DNA of 64,000 nt from a virus, in IMG/VR virus record IMGVR_UViG_3300025117_000005, positions 1 to 64,000 of that record. The stretch is one strand, 5' to 3'. The notes beneath the pieces were generated by a model that saw only the letters and a list, made by a program, of their open reading frames with translations, searched no databases and was not told the DNA's origin. This document shows, one piece after another, positions 8,726-16,947 of the stretch (positions are counted from its first letter, which is position 1; each line of letters begins with the position of its first letter). The position numbers and the translations under genes were made by a program.

Positions 8726-8910
8726 TCCGTGTCTACCCCAAACAGTTTCTTCTCCAGCCTCAGAAGCGCCCGGTTGGCTTGTTTCATCTTCAGGGCAATG
8801 CGTACCAATGCCCCTTCCGGGGTCTGCTTCTGCCTGGCTACCAGTTGAATGGTTGCGTCAGACTCCAATATTGCGTTCCTGATCTCAGCGATCTCCCCGG
8901 CGACACCCAT
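8722..8910 (-). CDS. Small helical protein of unknown function
   Basis: 62 residues, almost entirely predicted helix, with heptad-like leucines toward the end (ALLRLEKKLFGV). A strong Shine-Dalgarno (TAGGAGA) precedes the ATG, and the stop overlaps the lysin start as ATGA. No membrane segment. Unknown; its place suggests a lysis accessory. Confidence 0.65.
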   Translation of the reverse strand: MGVAGEIAEIRNAILESDATIQLVARQKQTPEGALVRIALKMKQANRALLRLEKKLFGVDTE

Positions 8911-8920
8911 AAGTCATCTC

Positions 8921-9223
8921 CTATTCTGGCGGTTCGTCTTGCAGGTATGGTAACTTCAACGCCCACATGATTCGATCAATCTTCTTGTTGAGCGCCCTAA
9001 ACTCCTTCACACCTTCTTTCAGTCCCAACTTGATCTCTTCTCTGTCACGCACAGACGTTTCCTCAATTTGTTCACACATAGTTTTGTCCTGCTTGCCCTC
9101 CTTGAGGGCGTCGATTTCAGCAAAAACGGTTCGACGAATAAAAAAGGCCAAAATAGTGCCGATCAAAGTTACAAAGCCGGCGATATATCCGATGATCTCA
9201 CCCACACCCAAAGTCACTTCCAC
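8921..9223 (-). CDS. Single-pass membrane protein with coiled coil (holin or spanin candidate)
   Basis: 100 residues: one transmembrane segment at about 9-29, a basic RR pair, then a long charged helix that should form a coiled coil (about 32-90). This shape occurs in XhlA-like holin partners and in inner-membrane spanins. It opens the lysis cluster, directly after the terminator at 9246. Which role it plays cannot be settled from sequence. Confidence 0.6.
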   Translation of the reverse strand: MEVTLGVGEIIGYIAGFVTLIGTILAFFIRRTVFAEIDALKEGKQDKTMCEQIEETSVRDREEIKLGLKEGVKEFRALNKKIDRIMWALKLPYLQDEPPE

Positions 9224-9245
9224 TCGACACCCCTTTCAGCCAATA

Positions 9246-9281
9246 AAAAAGCCCTGAACCATTTCGGTTACAGGGCTTTTT
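9246..9281. terminator. Strong bidirectional terminator
   Basis: AAAAAGCCCTG (9246-9256) and CAGGGCTTTTT (9271-9281) form a perfect 11-bp arm, extended inward by AACC/GGTT. Either strand ends in a U-run, so the hairpin can stop transcription both ways. It closes the exported fibre-like gene and isolates it from the lysis genes. Confidence 0.9.
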
Positions 9282-9307
9282 CGCCACTCCGCTATGTTGA
9301 TACTACG

Positions 9308-10345
9308 CTACTCCGGTCTTAGGTCATCCCACAGAACGAAGTAGTGATACGTGTCTCCACTGTTATTGACCTCTGCCCCATTGCCCACCGTGAATGTTCC
9401 ATCCCCAAAGGCCGTTATTCCGTCCGTGATGTACCCTGTCGAAGTACTCCAGTCCAGACAATTCCCTGCCCCCATGCTGGCGGTCCTGTACCTTGGCCTC
9501 CTACCTGAGCCACCAACGCCCTGGATAAATACCAAAGCGGGTGTGCCCTTCCTGTCAAGGGTGATCGTCTTCGATGATTGCCCGTCCCCCGTGTACGACC
9601 CGAAATGCGCCTTCGGGAAGAACCGGATCAGCATGTTCCCGTCGTTGCCAACGAATTCCGAGGGGCCGGGTTCGGCAAAGACGTAATCGATCCAGAAGGA
9701 TTTACTCACTCCTGAAGAGTTTGTGGCCTGTACGGAAAAAATCGTCACCCCATCCCTTGACCCGCTGGCAATTCCGGAAATGTCCCAAGTTTGCTTAACC
9801 CAGGTATTGGCGGGAGGAGGCGTGGTAACGGTATGGGACTGTTCGTTATACGCCGATTCCCCAAAGCGGAGATAGAACCAGATCATTGAGGAATTATCCG
9901 AACGGCGTAGTGATGCTTTAAGTGATTCGTACGCGCTAAGATCCCATGCCCCGCTTGATTTTGTGGCCTTGACTATAGCCGTCACCCCACCTGGTACAGT
10001 GACTTTAATTGATCCAGTTCCTTCATTCATAATGGAAGGATCCAGAGCAATAGTTACTCCCGCTCCGGAATGAATACTCCACACTGCTGTTCCGTCATCA
10101 ATGGCGTCGCAGTGATGAAGATCAAGAGGCTCCCCCATCACAAACTTCGCCTCTCCAACCGCAGGTAGGCCCGCATCCATCGGAAAATCTATGCCACCCT
10201 CGATTCTTGCCAGCACCATATTCCATGCCTCCTCTAAGGCCGCAACACGTTGTTCTAACCGGTGCACTTGCTTCTTTGCGCTTTCCCCAAAAGCAGGGAA
10301 CGCTATCACCAGAACCAGCAGTAACGAAATGAGAATCTTTTTCAT
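9308..10345 (-). CDS. Exported coiled-coil and fibre-tip-like protein
   Basis: 345 residues. Residues 1-20 are a classic signal peptide (KKILISLLLVLVIAFPAFG). A short coiled coil follows (about 25-48, VHRLEQRVAALEEAW), long enough to trimerise. The middle (about 75-225) looks like a beta-sandwich carbohydrate-binding domain (GTGSIKVTVPGG, WDLSAYESLKASLRR, WIDYVFAEPG). The end (about 240-345) resembles the C-terminal knob of phage tail fibres (FTVGNGAEVNNSGDTYHYFVLW). It has its own sigma70-type promoter at 10378-10406 and its own terminator at 9246-9281, the layout of a moron expressed separately from the late operon. Start supported by AAAGGAGGGAGATT. It may be a fibre, or a surface protein made by lysogens. 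Confidence 0.75.
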   Translation of the reverse strand: MKKILISLLLVLVIAFPAFGESAKKQVHRLEQRVAALEEAWNMVLARIEGGIDFPMDAGLPAVGEAKFVMGEPLDLHHCDAIDDGTAVWSIHSGAGVTIALDPSIMNEGTGSIKVTVPGGVTAIVKATKSSGAWDLSAYESLKASLRRSDNSSMIWFYLRFGESAYNEQSHTVTTPPPANTWVKQTWDISGIASGSRDGVTIFSVQATNSSGVSKSFWIDYVFAEPGPSEFVGNDGNMLIRFFPKAHFGSYTGDGQSSKTITLDRKGTPALVFIQGVGGSGRRPRYRTASMGAGNCLDWSTSTGYITDGITAFGDGTFTVGNGAEVNNSGDTYHYFVLWDDLRPE

Positions 10346-10377
10346 AATCTCCCTCCTTTCAACAAAATATTAGTCAT

Positions 10378-10406
10378 ACTATACACACATCGGAGGGAAA
10401 TGTCAA
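10378..10406 (-). promoter_or_regulatory. Near-consensus sigma70 promoter for the exported fibre-like gene
   Basis: On the minus strand TTGACA (10401-10406), a 17-bp spacer and TATAGT (10378-10383) lie between the J-like stop codon and the start at 10345. With 11 of 12 consensus bases it is the best promoter match I saw in the late region, and should be active with host RNA polymerase alone. Confidence 0.8.
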
Positions 10407-10408
10407 GA

Positions 10409-13400
10409 TTAATCAGAGGGCTCTCCCACCCCAATCACATCGTATGGCAGCAGCCGGAAGTCGTAATCAACATCTGACTCCATCTTGGATAACGTGATAC
10501 TCTTGGCTCCCTTGGTCGCTGTATCAATCAGGTATGCCGCCTCAATCGGACACGGCACCGTAGTTGAAGCGTAAACCTCAGTTTTATCCAGGTCTTGACG
10601 GGTTATCTCATCCCAGTCTGACCAACTGATAATGAACTTTCGACCGTTCCGTTTCGGCACTACACTAGGACTATATCCGGTCATGTCCGGAGCGGCCTTG
10701 GATAGTGCGACAGAATCCGCTGTCTCTGAAAAATTACCAGCTTTATCCCTTGCCTTCAGGTAGAAGGTCTTGCTTCGATCTCCCTCGAAGACGTTATGGT
10801 AATCGGTGTACAGAACCTTCGGTTTAGTTCCACGATAGACCAAACCGGACCCTTCCCCGCCCCAGTTTGCATCTTCCGTCCTAATTTCATAGTATTCAAG
10901 GTTTTTCGTGTCTGCTACCGGGGTCCAAATCAACCACGGATACACACCGTCGAAGTTACACTTCTGGTTACCTGTTCCCGCAGTGACAAATGTCACGTTC
11001 CCAAAGGCAGACGGAGAGGCCATGTTGGACGGATCGACCGACACGTTTCCGCTAATATCGATTCCCTTGAGCCAGTAATAATAGGTCTGACCATCCCCTA
11101 TATCCGTGTCTCTGAATGACCGAGAAGCCCTTGATTTCTTGTCGTAATAGTCATCCTCGCTGAACACGCCGGTCGTGTTGCGATAAATGTTCCATTCTGC
11201 AAGATCTGACTCCACGGAGGTCTTGGTCCACTTGAGAAGGTTAACCGCACGTTTGGAGCTCACCGTCAAGGTCACGTCGGCCATCGAGGGCGGCGTCTCA
11301 TCCTTCCCGGTCGCAATGGACTGGTCAGCACAGTAGTTCGTGACGTTCCTGGACGGGTCTGTCGCCCTCACCCGCCACCAATACGTGACGAGGGTTTCGA
11401 GACCAGGGATTGTCAACTCATTCGTCGTACTCGTCAGGCGTTTCTTCTTATCCGATGCTCCGTCCTTCCAGTATTCGACCTCGTATCTGACCGGACCACC
11501 TGTATCCGTGCAGACATTCCACGACAATACCAGTTCAACGAGCGTGCTGCCCTGGAGTTGGTCATTGTAAATATTGTCAACCGCAGCCATCCCTTCAGGA
11601 GGGTTCGGAGTCGGCGGCGTCGCATCAACCCCCGTGTTCGCATTAATCAGGACGGCCTGTTGCGAACAGTAGGCCGAATTATTAGCTGGATCTGCCTTGT
11701 CGTAAGACCTGACTTTTACGTACCATGTCTGTCCGCTCGCCGTACCCATGATGGTGCAAACATTATCCCGCCCGCGCTGTTTAAGGGTCGTCGCATCCGG
11801 CGCGAAGTCATCTACCATAGAAGCGTGGAACTCGAAGCCGTCAAAGTCCGTGTCTTCCGTGTTGGCATCGACCGTCGCCCGGATCAGTAAACCCTCAGAG
11901 TAAAGCAACAGGGTTGACGGAACAGACGGTGGGGTTGAATCGTGTCCGGTGATAAAGGCGTAGGCGTAGGCCGCAACCGGATTCTCGGGACGCTTGGCCG
12001 AGGCAGCAAATGAGTGCAACCGGAACAGTAACGACTGCCCCTGTTGAACATTGGTCATCCGATAGCGGGAGCCCTCAGCCGCAGCCAGGAAATTCCATGA
12101 CAGGGGCTTCAGAAAATAGAAGCAATCGAAGGACACCTCAATGCTTATCCCTGCCCCGATCTTCGCTCGACAGGAAAGTTCATACTGGGTGATTTCTGCC
12201 CACGTGATGCTACCCGATGTGGCAAAATCCGACTTGTGCGCCACGATGCAGTTAGGACCACTCTGCAATTCAGATTTGGACCGCGTGTATGAGAAATAGT
12301 TGGTGTCATCCTTTTTAAAGAGGACCTTGATGCACGTCCCGTCATAGATCTTGTCCAGATAGTCAATGAAGAAACTCAGGACCACGGTATCGTTTGCATC
12401 AGCGGAAAGGTCGGCCACGATGTTCCTGTTCGTGGAAGCCCATGCCCCGTTGGTTGACGTCACCTTGCGAGACGGAACGATCTTGGATTCAATAAAGGTT
12501 TCGTTCAACTCCCCGTTAACCCACCCCTCAGCGACCGCAAAGTCTCCGAGGATCGTGTTGATCTCGGCGGCACAGTGATAGATATTGCCCCCGAGATATT
12601 TGCCGACCACAGACGAGTTTTCCGGCTCTACCCAATCCAGGACGAGGTTGTAAAGGTAGTTCCCCTGCGTATCCGTCTTCTGGACTTCCTCGACGGCATT
12701 ACAGGCCAATATAGGATTAGGAGGTAATTCGGTAGGAGAAGGCAAGGGTACGACGTTGCTGTCGTCCAGCGTCCCGGCGTCCCAATAGACATTCTCATTG
12801 TATTCGAGGCAATGCAACTGGCAGGTCTGATTGCTCTTGCGCGTCATCTGCAGGACGGAGTAGAGTTTAAAGACCTTGTTGATTTCACCCACCGAGTACA
12901 GGTCGTATCTCTGAACGAGTTGGCTGAAGGGTGCTGTCACTGTCAAACTTGCGTAGGTGCCCGGTCCCTCTGCTACCCGGCGCTGCTCCACCACATCCGG
13001 ATTGTCCCCACCCGAGAAGCGCACGACGATATCATAGGTCTTATCCGCATCGAGCGTGATAGACTCATCCAGGAACACTTCGTTGAGTGCCGCAGAGTCC
13101 CCCCCCGCACGTCCTGATACTTGCCCCGCATTCCGGATAAACTCATGAGCGAACCGGATAACCTGCCCAGGGAGACACAGGATTGCATCAATACCAGCCT
13201 CAAAAGTAATGCCATGGTGCAGGAGTTTAGCGATATTGAGTTCATACTTCGCATTCCTGACCGCCAGGTTCCCATTGGTTGTTGCGGCCAGCGTAATATT
13301 CTTCAGCCGCACCGGGGTTTCAGCCATATCGACCTGGAATGCGTTGGGCTTGTAATTCTGGTTGGCCGCGAGATAGCTGACATGGTAGGCGTTATAACTC

Positions 13401-15511
13401 AACCGTTCGTCTACCCATTCCGGCTGCAACGACCCCTGAACGATATTGCCCATTGTGAAAAGCTGTGATGGCGTCCGCGGTCGATCCGGCACAACCAGGA
13501 ACTTGCCACCCGCCCGGAAGAACATCCCCCTGAATGTGCCCCAAACGTCTTGCAGGATAGGGTACAGTTTCTTTCTCTGGTCCCACACGAAGTTGCAGGA
13601 TTGACGCGGTATGCCGGCTGTCGCCCCCGAATAGAGATACGGCAAGGCTGCATCACCGGTATGAAGCATAGAGCCCCAGGCGTACACCTCATCGCCCGAG
13701 GTCGCAAACTTAATCCCGAACGATGGGTTTTCAACGGTTCGCGTATCGGTCACCCGGGTCCATGCGTCGGCGGTAATCGCCACGACTGTCCAGGTAGATC
13801 CGTCAGCCGTCACGGAAATGGCCCCAGTCCCGGTCTTACGTTTCAGGTAAATACTGCCCGTACGTTGCGCTGATACCCCTGTAATCGCTTGCAGGATTGT
13901 CGCATTGTTGGCGGTAGCCGTCAGGGTTTCAGCCTTCTCCGGATCGCTTGCGGCAGCGTAGGGAGCCTGAACGGTATCTTCTGCAACGGTCACGTTAGTT
14001 GCGACCCAAGCCGACCTTTGCAATTCTTCTGACCATACGAGCAGGTTGTTTTCGGCACAGTAGGCCGCATAATTCTTAATGTAGGTGTCATGCACAGGCT
14101 CCGCAGGCAACCACGACCCGAATCCCCATGTCGTGTTCTTGCAGAGCTCGCGTCCGAGAAACGCAGGATTGTCCGTCCAGGCATCAACCCAAGCCGAACC
14201 GTTCCATGTCGGCATGATAGAGCCTTCTGCCAGCGCCGTCACCGTAGGGGGATTATCAGAAAGATGCTCTGTAGCCAGCGCCTTAATGGCAATCATGGCA
14301 TAACCCGCATAGGTGCGCGGGTTGGTTTCCGTAATCTCCGTGATCTTCTTCACGAAAGTCCGGAAAGCCGCCCTCTGACCATCGTGTACGATAGTGAGAA
14401 GAGAAACCCGCACATCAAAGCGGTTTGGAGAGAGCCCGTCTACCCGTTGAGCCCACCGCAGCGCAGTGGTCTTAGATGCCTTCACATCAAACTGCCCGTC
14501 AACTGTCCACGGGTTTGACCCCTCCAGAGTGTAGACACGATGTTCGATCTTGTACGTAAGTTCATTCGGTAACATCCCGTCGTCACCCTGGAAGTACAGA
14601 CCCCCGGGACATTCCAAGTGAACCTTGAAGCCACTGAGAGCTACCCCCTCGGTGGTCGTATAGGTGTATGGAGTACCGCCCTGCTCGGGCGTCTTAATCT
14701 CCACGTTGGTTTCGTAGGTGGTTTGCGCCTCATCGAAACCAGGGATGGCTGTCTGATCCAGTGTGCCCAGCCGGGTGTAATACTCGACTTCGCTCCCGTA
14801 GTTGGTAATGGGGTTATCGTCAACCCTGATGTCCGTCAGACTCTGAATAGGTCCATGTCCAACACATCCGAGAATCTTCAGGTAAGATTTCGTCTGCGTC
14901 AGGTCGATCTTGGTCTTCGCTTTGTTGACATAGTATTCCTCTTCGATCGAGTAATGCACCACTTTGACGCTAACCCGATGCCGACCTAAGATAACCGGGA
15001 TTGAATCTCCAGGCCCATAACTATTTTGAATGCCGTTCCAGCCGTAGGACGTGGCCGATTCTGTCATGGCCTGCCCTTTGGGTTGAGCAGGGGCCAGAAG
15101 GAAGGACATTAATTGCCCAATCACCAGAGAGATGGCGGTCATGATGGCAAAGTTCAGCACCGCCGCAGAGACACCATAAACCGTACCGGCGATGGATATA
15201 CCGATAATGGTTCCGGCCGAAATAGGATCCCCCATGCCTGGTATCAGGGTAATCTCGTCTCCGTCCATCGGCAGGATACCATGTAACAGGGTGTCCATGA
15301 TCTCTTTGTCGCACGCAGACAAGTCACGATGAGGGGTAGCAGGCAAGGCCCGACCGTTCCAGACGACCTTGTTCCACTCCACATCCCGCAGGTCTTCTTC
15401 GATATAGAAGAAGATCGGTTGCCGAGGAACCCACTCGCGCTCGTATTCGTAGTATACCAGCGAGCCCTGTTCAGCAGTTTTGAATGGATCCGGAACCCGT
15501 ACCTTAATCAT
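10409..15511 (-). CDS. Tail tip / host specificity protein, J-like with fused I-like head
   Basis: 1700 residues. Residues 1-140 include a long hydrophobic stretch (about 92-139, ending FLLAPAQPKG) like that of lambda gpI, and no separate I gene exists between K and J, so I infer an I-J fusion. The gpJ-like hub follows from about 160 (YGPGDSIPVILGRHRVS). At about 487-634 the hub is interrupted by a module starting LLVWSEELQRSAW and ending GSMLHTGDAALPYL, typical of carbohydrate-binding domains inserted in phage tails; the hub then resumes (FRAGGKFLVVPDRPRTP). From about 1190 to the end there are roughly five fibronectin-III-like domains (PPSVPSTLLL, TYWWRVRATDPSRN, YYYWLKGIDISGN). It should form the distal tail tip and contact the receptor. 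It overlaps the K-like gene by 8 bp. Confidence 0.85.
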   Translation of the reverse strand: MIKVRVPDPFKTAEQGSLVYYEYEREWVPRQPIFFYIEEDLRDVEWNKVVWNGRALPATPHRDLSACDKEIMDTLLHGILPMDGDEITLIPGMGDPISAGTIIGISIAGTVYGVSAAVLNFAIMTAISLVIGQLMSFLLAPAQPKGQAMTESATSYGWNGIQNSYGPGDSIPVILGRHRVSVKVVHYSIEEEYYVNKAKTKIDLTQTKSYLKILGCVGHGPIQSLTDIRVDDNPITNYGSEVEYYTRLGTLDQTAIPGFDEAQTTYETNVEIKTPEQGGTPYTYTTTEGVALSGFKVHLECPGGLYFQGDDGMLPNELTYKIEHRVYTLEGSNPWTVDGQFDVKASKTTALRWAQRVDGLSPNRFDVRVSLLTIVHDGQRAAFRTFVKKITEITETNPRTYAGYAMIAIKALATEHLSDNPPTVTALAEGSIMPTWNGSAWVDAWTDNPAFLGRELCKNTTWGFGSWLPAEPVHDTYIKNYAAYCAENNLLVWSEELQRSAWVATNVTVAEDTVQAPYAAASDPEKAETLTATANNATILQAITGVSAQRTGSIYLKRKTGTGAISVTADGSTWTVVAITADAWTRVTDTRTVENPSFGIKFATSGDEVYAWGSMLHTGDAALPYLYSGATAGIPRQSCNFVWDQRKKLYPILQDVWGTFRGMFFRAGGKFLVVPDRPRTPSQLFTMGNIVQGSLQPEWVDERLSYNAYHVSYLAANQNYKPNAFQVDMAETPVRLKNITLAATTNGNLAVRNAKYELNIAKLLHHGITFEAGIDAILCLPGQVIRFAHEFIRNAGQVSGRAGGDSAALNEVFLDESITLDADKTYDIVVRFSGGDNPDVVEQRRVAEGPGTYASLTVTAPFSQLVQRYDLYSVGEINKVFKLYSVLQMTRKSNQTCQLHCLEYNENVYWDAGTLDDSNVVPLPSPTELPPNPILACNAVEEVQKTDTQGNYLYNLVLDWVEPENSSVVGKYLGGNIYHCAAEINTILGDFAVAEGWVNGELNETFIESKIVPSRKVTSTNGAWASTNRNIVADLSADANDTVVLSFFIDYLDKIYDGTCIKVLFKKDDTNYFSYTRSKSELQSGPNCIVAHKSDFATSGSITWAEITQYELSCRAKIGAGISIEVSFDCFYFLKPLSWNFLAAAEGSRYRMTNVQQGQSLLFRLHSFAASAKRPENPVAAYAYAFITGHDSTPPSVPSTLLLYSEGLLIRATVDANTEDTDFDGFEFHASMVDDFAPDATTLKQRGRDNVCTIMGTASGQTWYVKVRSYDKADPANNSAYCSQQAVLINANTGVDATPPTPNPPEGMAAVDNIYNDQLQGSTLVELVLSWNVCTDTGGPVRYEVEYWKDGASDKKKRLTSTTNELTIPGLETLVTYWWRVRATDPSRNVTNYCADQSIATGKDETPPSMADVTLTVSSKRAVNLLKWTKTSVESDLAEWNIYRNTTGVFSEDDYYDKKSRASRSFRDTDIGDGQTYYYWLKGIDISGNVSVDPSNMASPSAFGNVTFVTAGTGNQKCNFDGVYPWLIWTPVADTKNLEYYEIRTEDANWGGEGSGLVYRGTKPKVLYTDYHNVFEGDRSKTFYLKARDKAGNFSETADSVALSKAAPDMTGYSPSVVPKRNGRKFIISWSDWDEITRQDLDKTEVYASTTVPCPIEAAYLIDTATKGAKSITLSKMESDVDYDFRLLPYDVIGVGEPSD

Positions 15512-15863
15512 TCTTCATCCTGGAATGCCTGAGATAGCCAGCAATACGACCCTGATAATCATCATCCGTAACGCGGGATACCACCATGCCGGCCGTGCCA
15601 CCGTAATGGATAAACTCACCACCACCAAGGTAGATGCCGATATGGTTAATCACGATCGGGTGATTTCTCATAAGCACAATATCCCCGAACCGGAGATTAT
15701 CAGCCTCAACCGGCCGGAAGCGTGAAAGCATCTCTATGTAGTCCCGGTCGATCTCAATCCCAAACTCTTTTTTGTAGACCTCTTTGACAAAGAGGAAACA
15801 CCCCGACTTCCCTTGCCCGAACTGGCGACCAAGGTATTTGTCAACAAGTTCCGTAGGTGTCAT
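15504..15863 (-). CDS. NlpC/P60 tail-assembly peptidase (K-like)
   Basis: 119 residues with the NlpC/P60 triad: Cys22 in KSGCFLFV, His74 in VINHIGIYLGGG and His86 in EFIHYGG. Lambda gpK carries this domain fused to a JAB domain; here only the NlpC/P60 part is present, which is common in shorter homologues. It probably sits in the tail tip and cuts peptidoglycan peptides during entry. Order and ATGA overlap with the L-like gene match lambda M-L-K. Confidence 0.85.
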   Translation of the reverse strand: MTPTELVDKYLGRQFGQGKSGCFLFVKEVYKKEFGIEIDRDYIEMLSRFRPVEADNLRFGDIVLMRNHPIVINHIGIYLGGGEFIHYGGTAGMVVSRVTDDDYQGRIAGYLRHSRMKND

Positions 15864-16402
15864 ATGATCCCGAGCGAAACCCTTGGGTTTCCAGAAGGCA
15901 TTGCGGGAAACTTATCCCTGTCGTATGACTGGGTAGGCCCCTCTACGTTGTAGGCGTCAGCCGACAAGGCCAACGTGAAGACAACAATGTCCTGACCCGC
16001 AACGGCTATGATGGTGAAGAACTCAGGGATAAAAATCTGGCTGGCGCTCTCATACAGCACTTCCTCGTACCAGTCTTCTCCGTTGAGGTTGACCAGATAG
16101 ACATTCCCTTGTTTGCCCGCCAGTCCGTTATTCTCATAGAGGTATGCTGTAAGCGTTCCCGCCACATTGGAAATGCTGACCGTCGCGGTCTGTACTTCTC
16201 CCTTTGATGTAAACTTGATATCGGACACCGCCACAGGAAAAGAGATCCACAACTTACCGTCATAGACAACCGGGCGCACATGGGTTGTCACACGATACCA
16301 AACACCGGTTGTCAATTCCACTTCACACAGATAGACCCACGGGTCCTTCTGTTCTAACTTGTTCTTCTGTGTGAGCAGTTCAGGGGTTGATGCGTAAGGC
16401 AT
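15860..16402 (-). CDS. Minor tail protein L-like
   Basis: 180 residues from the ATG at 16402, which overlaps the M-like stop as TAATG; upstream in-frame codons lie inside the M-like gene. The core (ISFPVAVSDIKFTSKGEVQTATVSISN) resembles the DUF1833/gpL group of tail-tip proteins that link the tail tube to the hub. It lacks the Fe-S cysteine cluster known from lambda gpL, at least in recognisable form. The assignment rests on order, size and this motif. Confidence 0.7.
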   Translation of the reverse strand: MPYASTPELLTQKNKLEQKDPWVYLCEVELTTGVWYRVTTHVRPVVYDGKLWISFPVAVSDIKFTSKGEVQTATVSISNVAGTLTAYLYENNGLAGKQGNVYLVNLNGEDWYEEVLYESASQIFIPEFFTIIAVAGQDIVVFTLALSADAYNVEGPTQSYDRDKFPAMPSGNPRVSLGII

Positions 16403-16938
16403 TAGAACGCTTCCTCCACTACAATTTCCACTTCCAAAGCCGTGTAACCACCGTGAATCACGGTCCTGAAGGTAGGTTTGTAATCCTTTGCAAACCACAC
16501 CTGGACCGTCTCGTCACCGAGGATGGGGATATCAATGTCGAACTTCTCCACGCTCCCGCTACGATTGCGCCAGAACGTCAGGACGTTATCGAAGTTACCA
16601 TTCAGGAGTAGATATTTGGCCTTCCATGTCCGGGCCTCATATCCGAGTGACCGTCTCTCCTGATAGCCCTTCCCGAACTGGACTGAGTTCATGGGTCTGT
16701 CGAACTCAAATTCCTCGACATCATATGCCTCCGGATACTGCAGGCACTTCCATGTCACGGTCCCATCGGAAACCACTTGGCCTACCGTAGTGGGCCAGGT
16801 CGGTTCTGTAACCGCATGAGATGTTCCAGGCTGCATGCACTCATAGAACAACCCGTTTGCAGCCGTAGGCACGATCCATGTACCGAGATCATATGTCAGG
16901 TCGGCAAGCCATGTAGTGTCAGTCGGAAACCGTGCCAT
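16402..16938 (-). CDS. Minor tail protein M-like with N-terminal binding module
   Basis: 178 residues. Residues 1-68 form a small Trp-rich module (YECMQPGTSHAVTEPTWP, DGTVTWKC) like chitin-binding-type domains found in phage tails. The rest (from EEFEFDRPMNSVQFGKGYQERR) fits the gpM group: a tail-tip protein added directly after the tape measure. Preceded by GAGGAACTGA and placed 9 bp from the tape measure gene. The N-terminal module is an addition that lambda gpM does not have. Confidence 0.7.
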   Translation of the reverse strand: MARFPTDTTWLADLTYDLGTWIVPTAANGLFYECMQPGTSHAVTEPTWPTTVGQVVSDGTVTWKCLQYPEAYDVEEFEFDRPMNSVQFGKGYQERRSLGYEARTWKAKYLLLNGNFDNVLTFWRNRSGSVEKFDIDIPILGDETVQVWFAKDYKPTFRTVIHGGYTALEVEIVVEEAF

Positions 16939-16947
16939 TCAGTTCCT

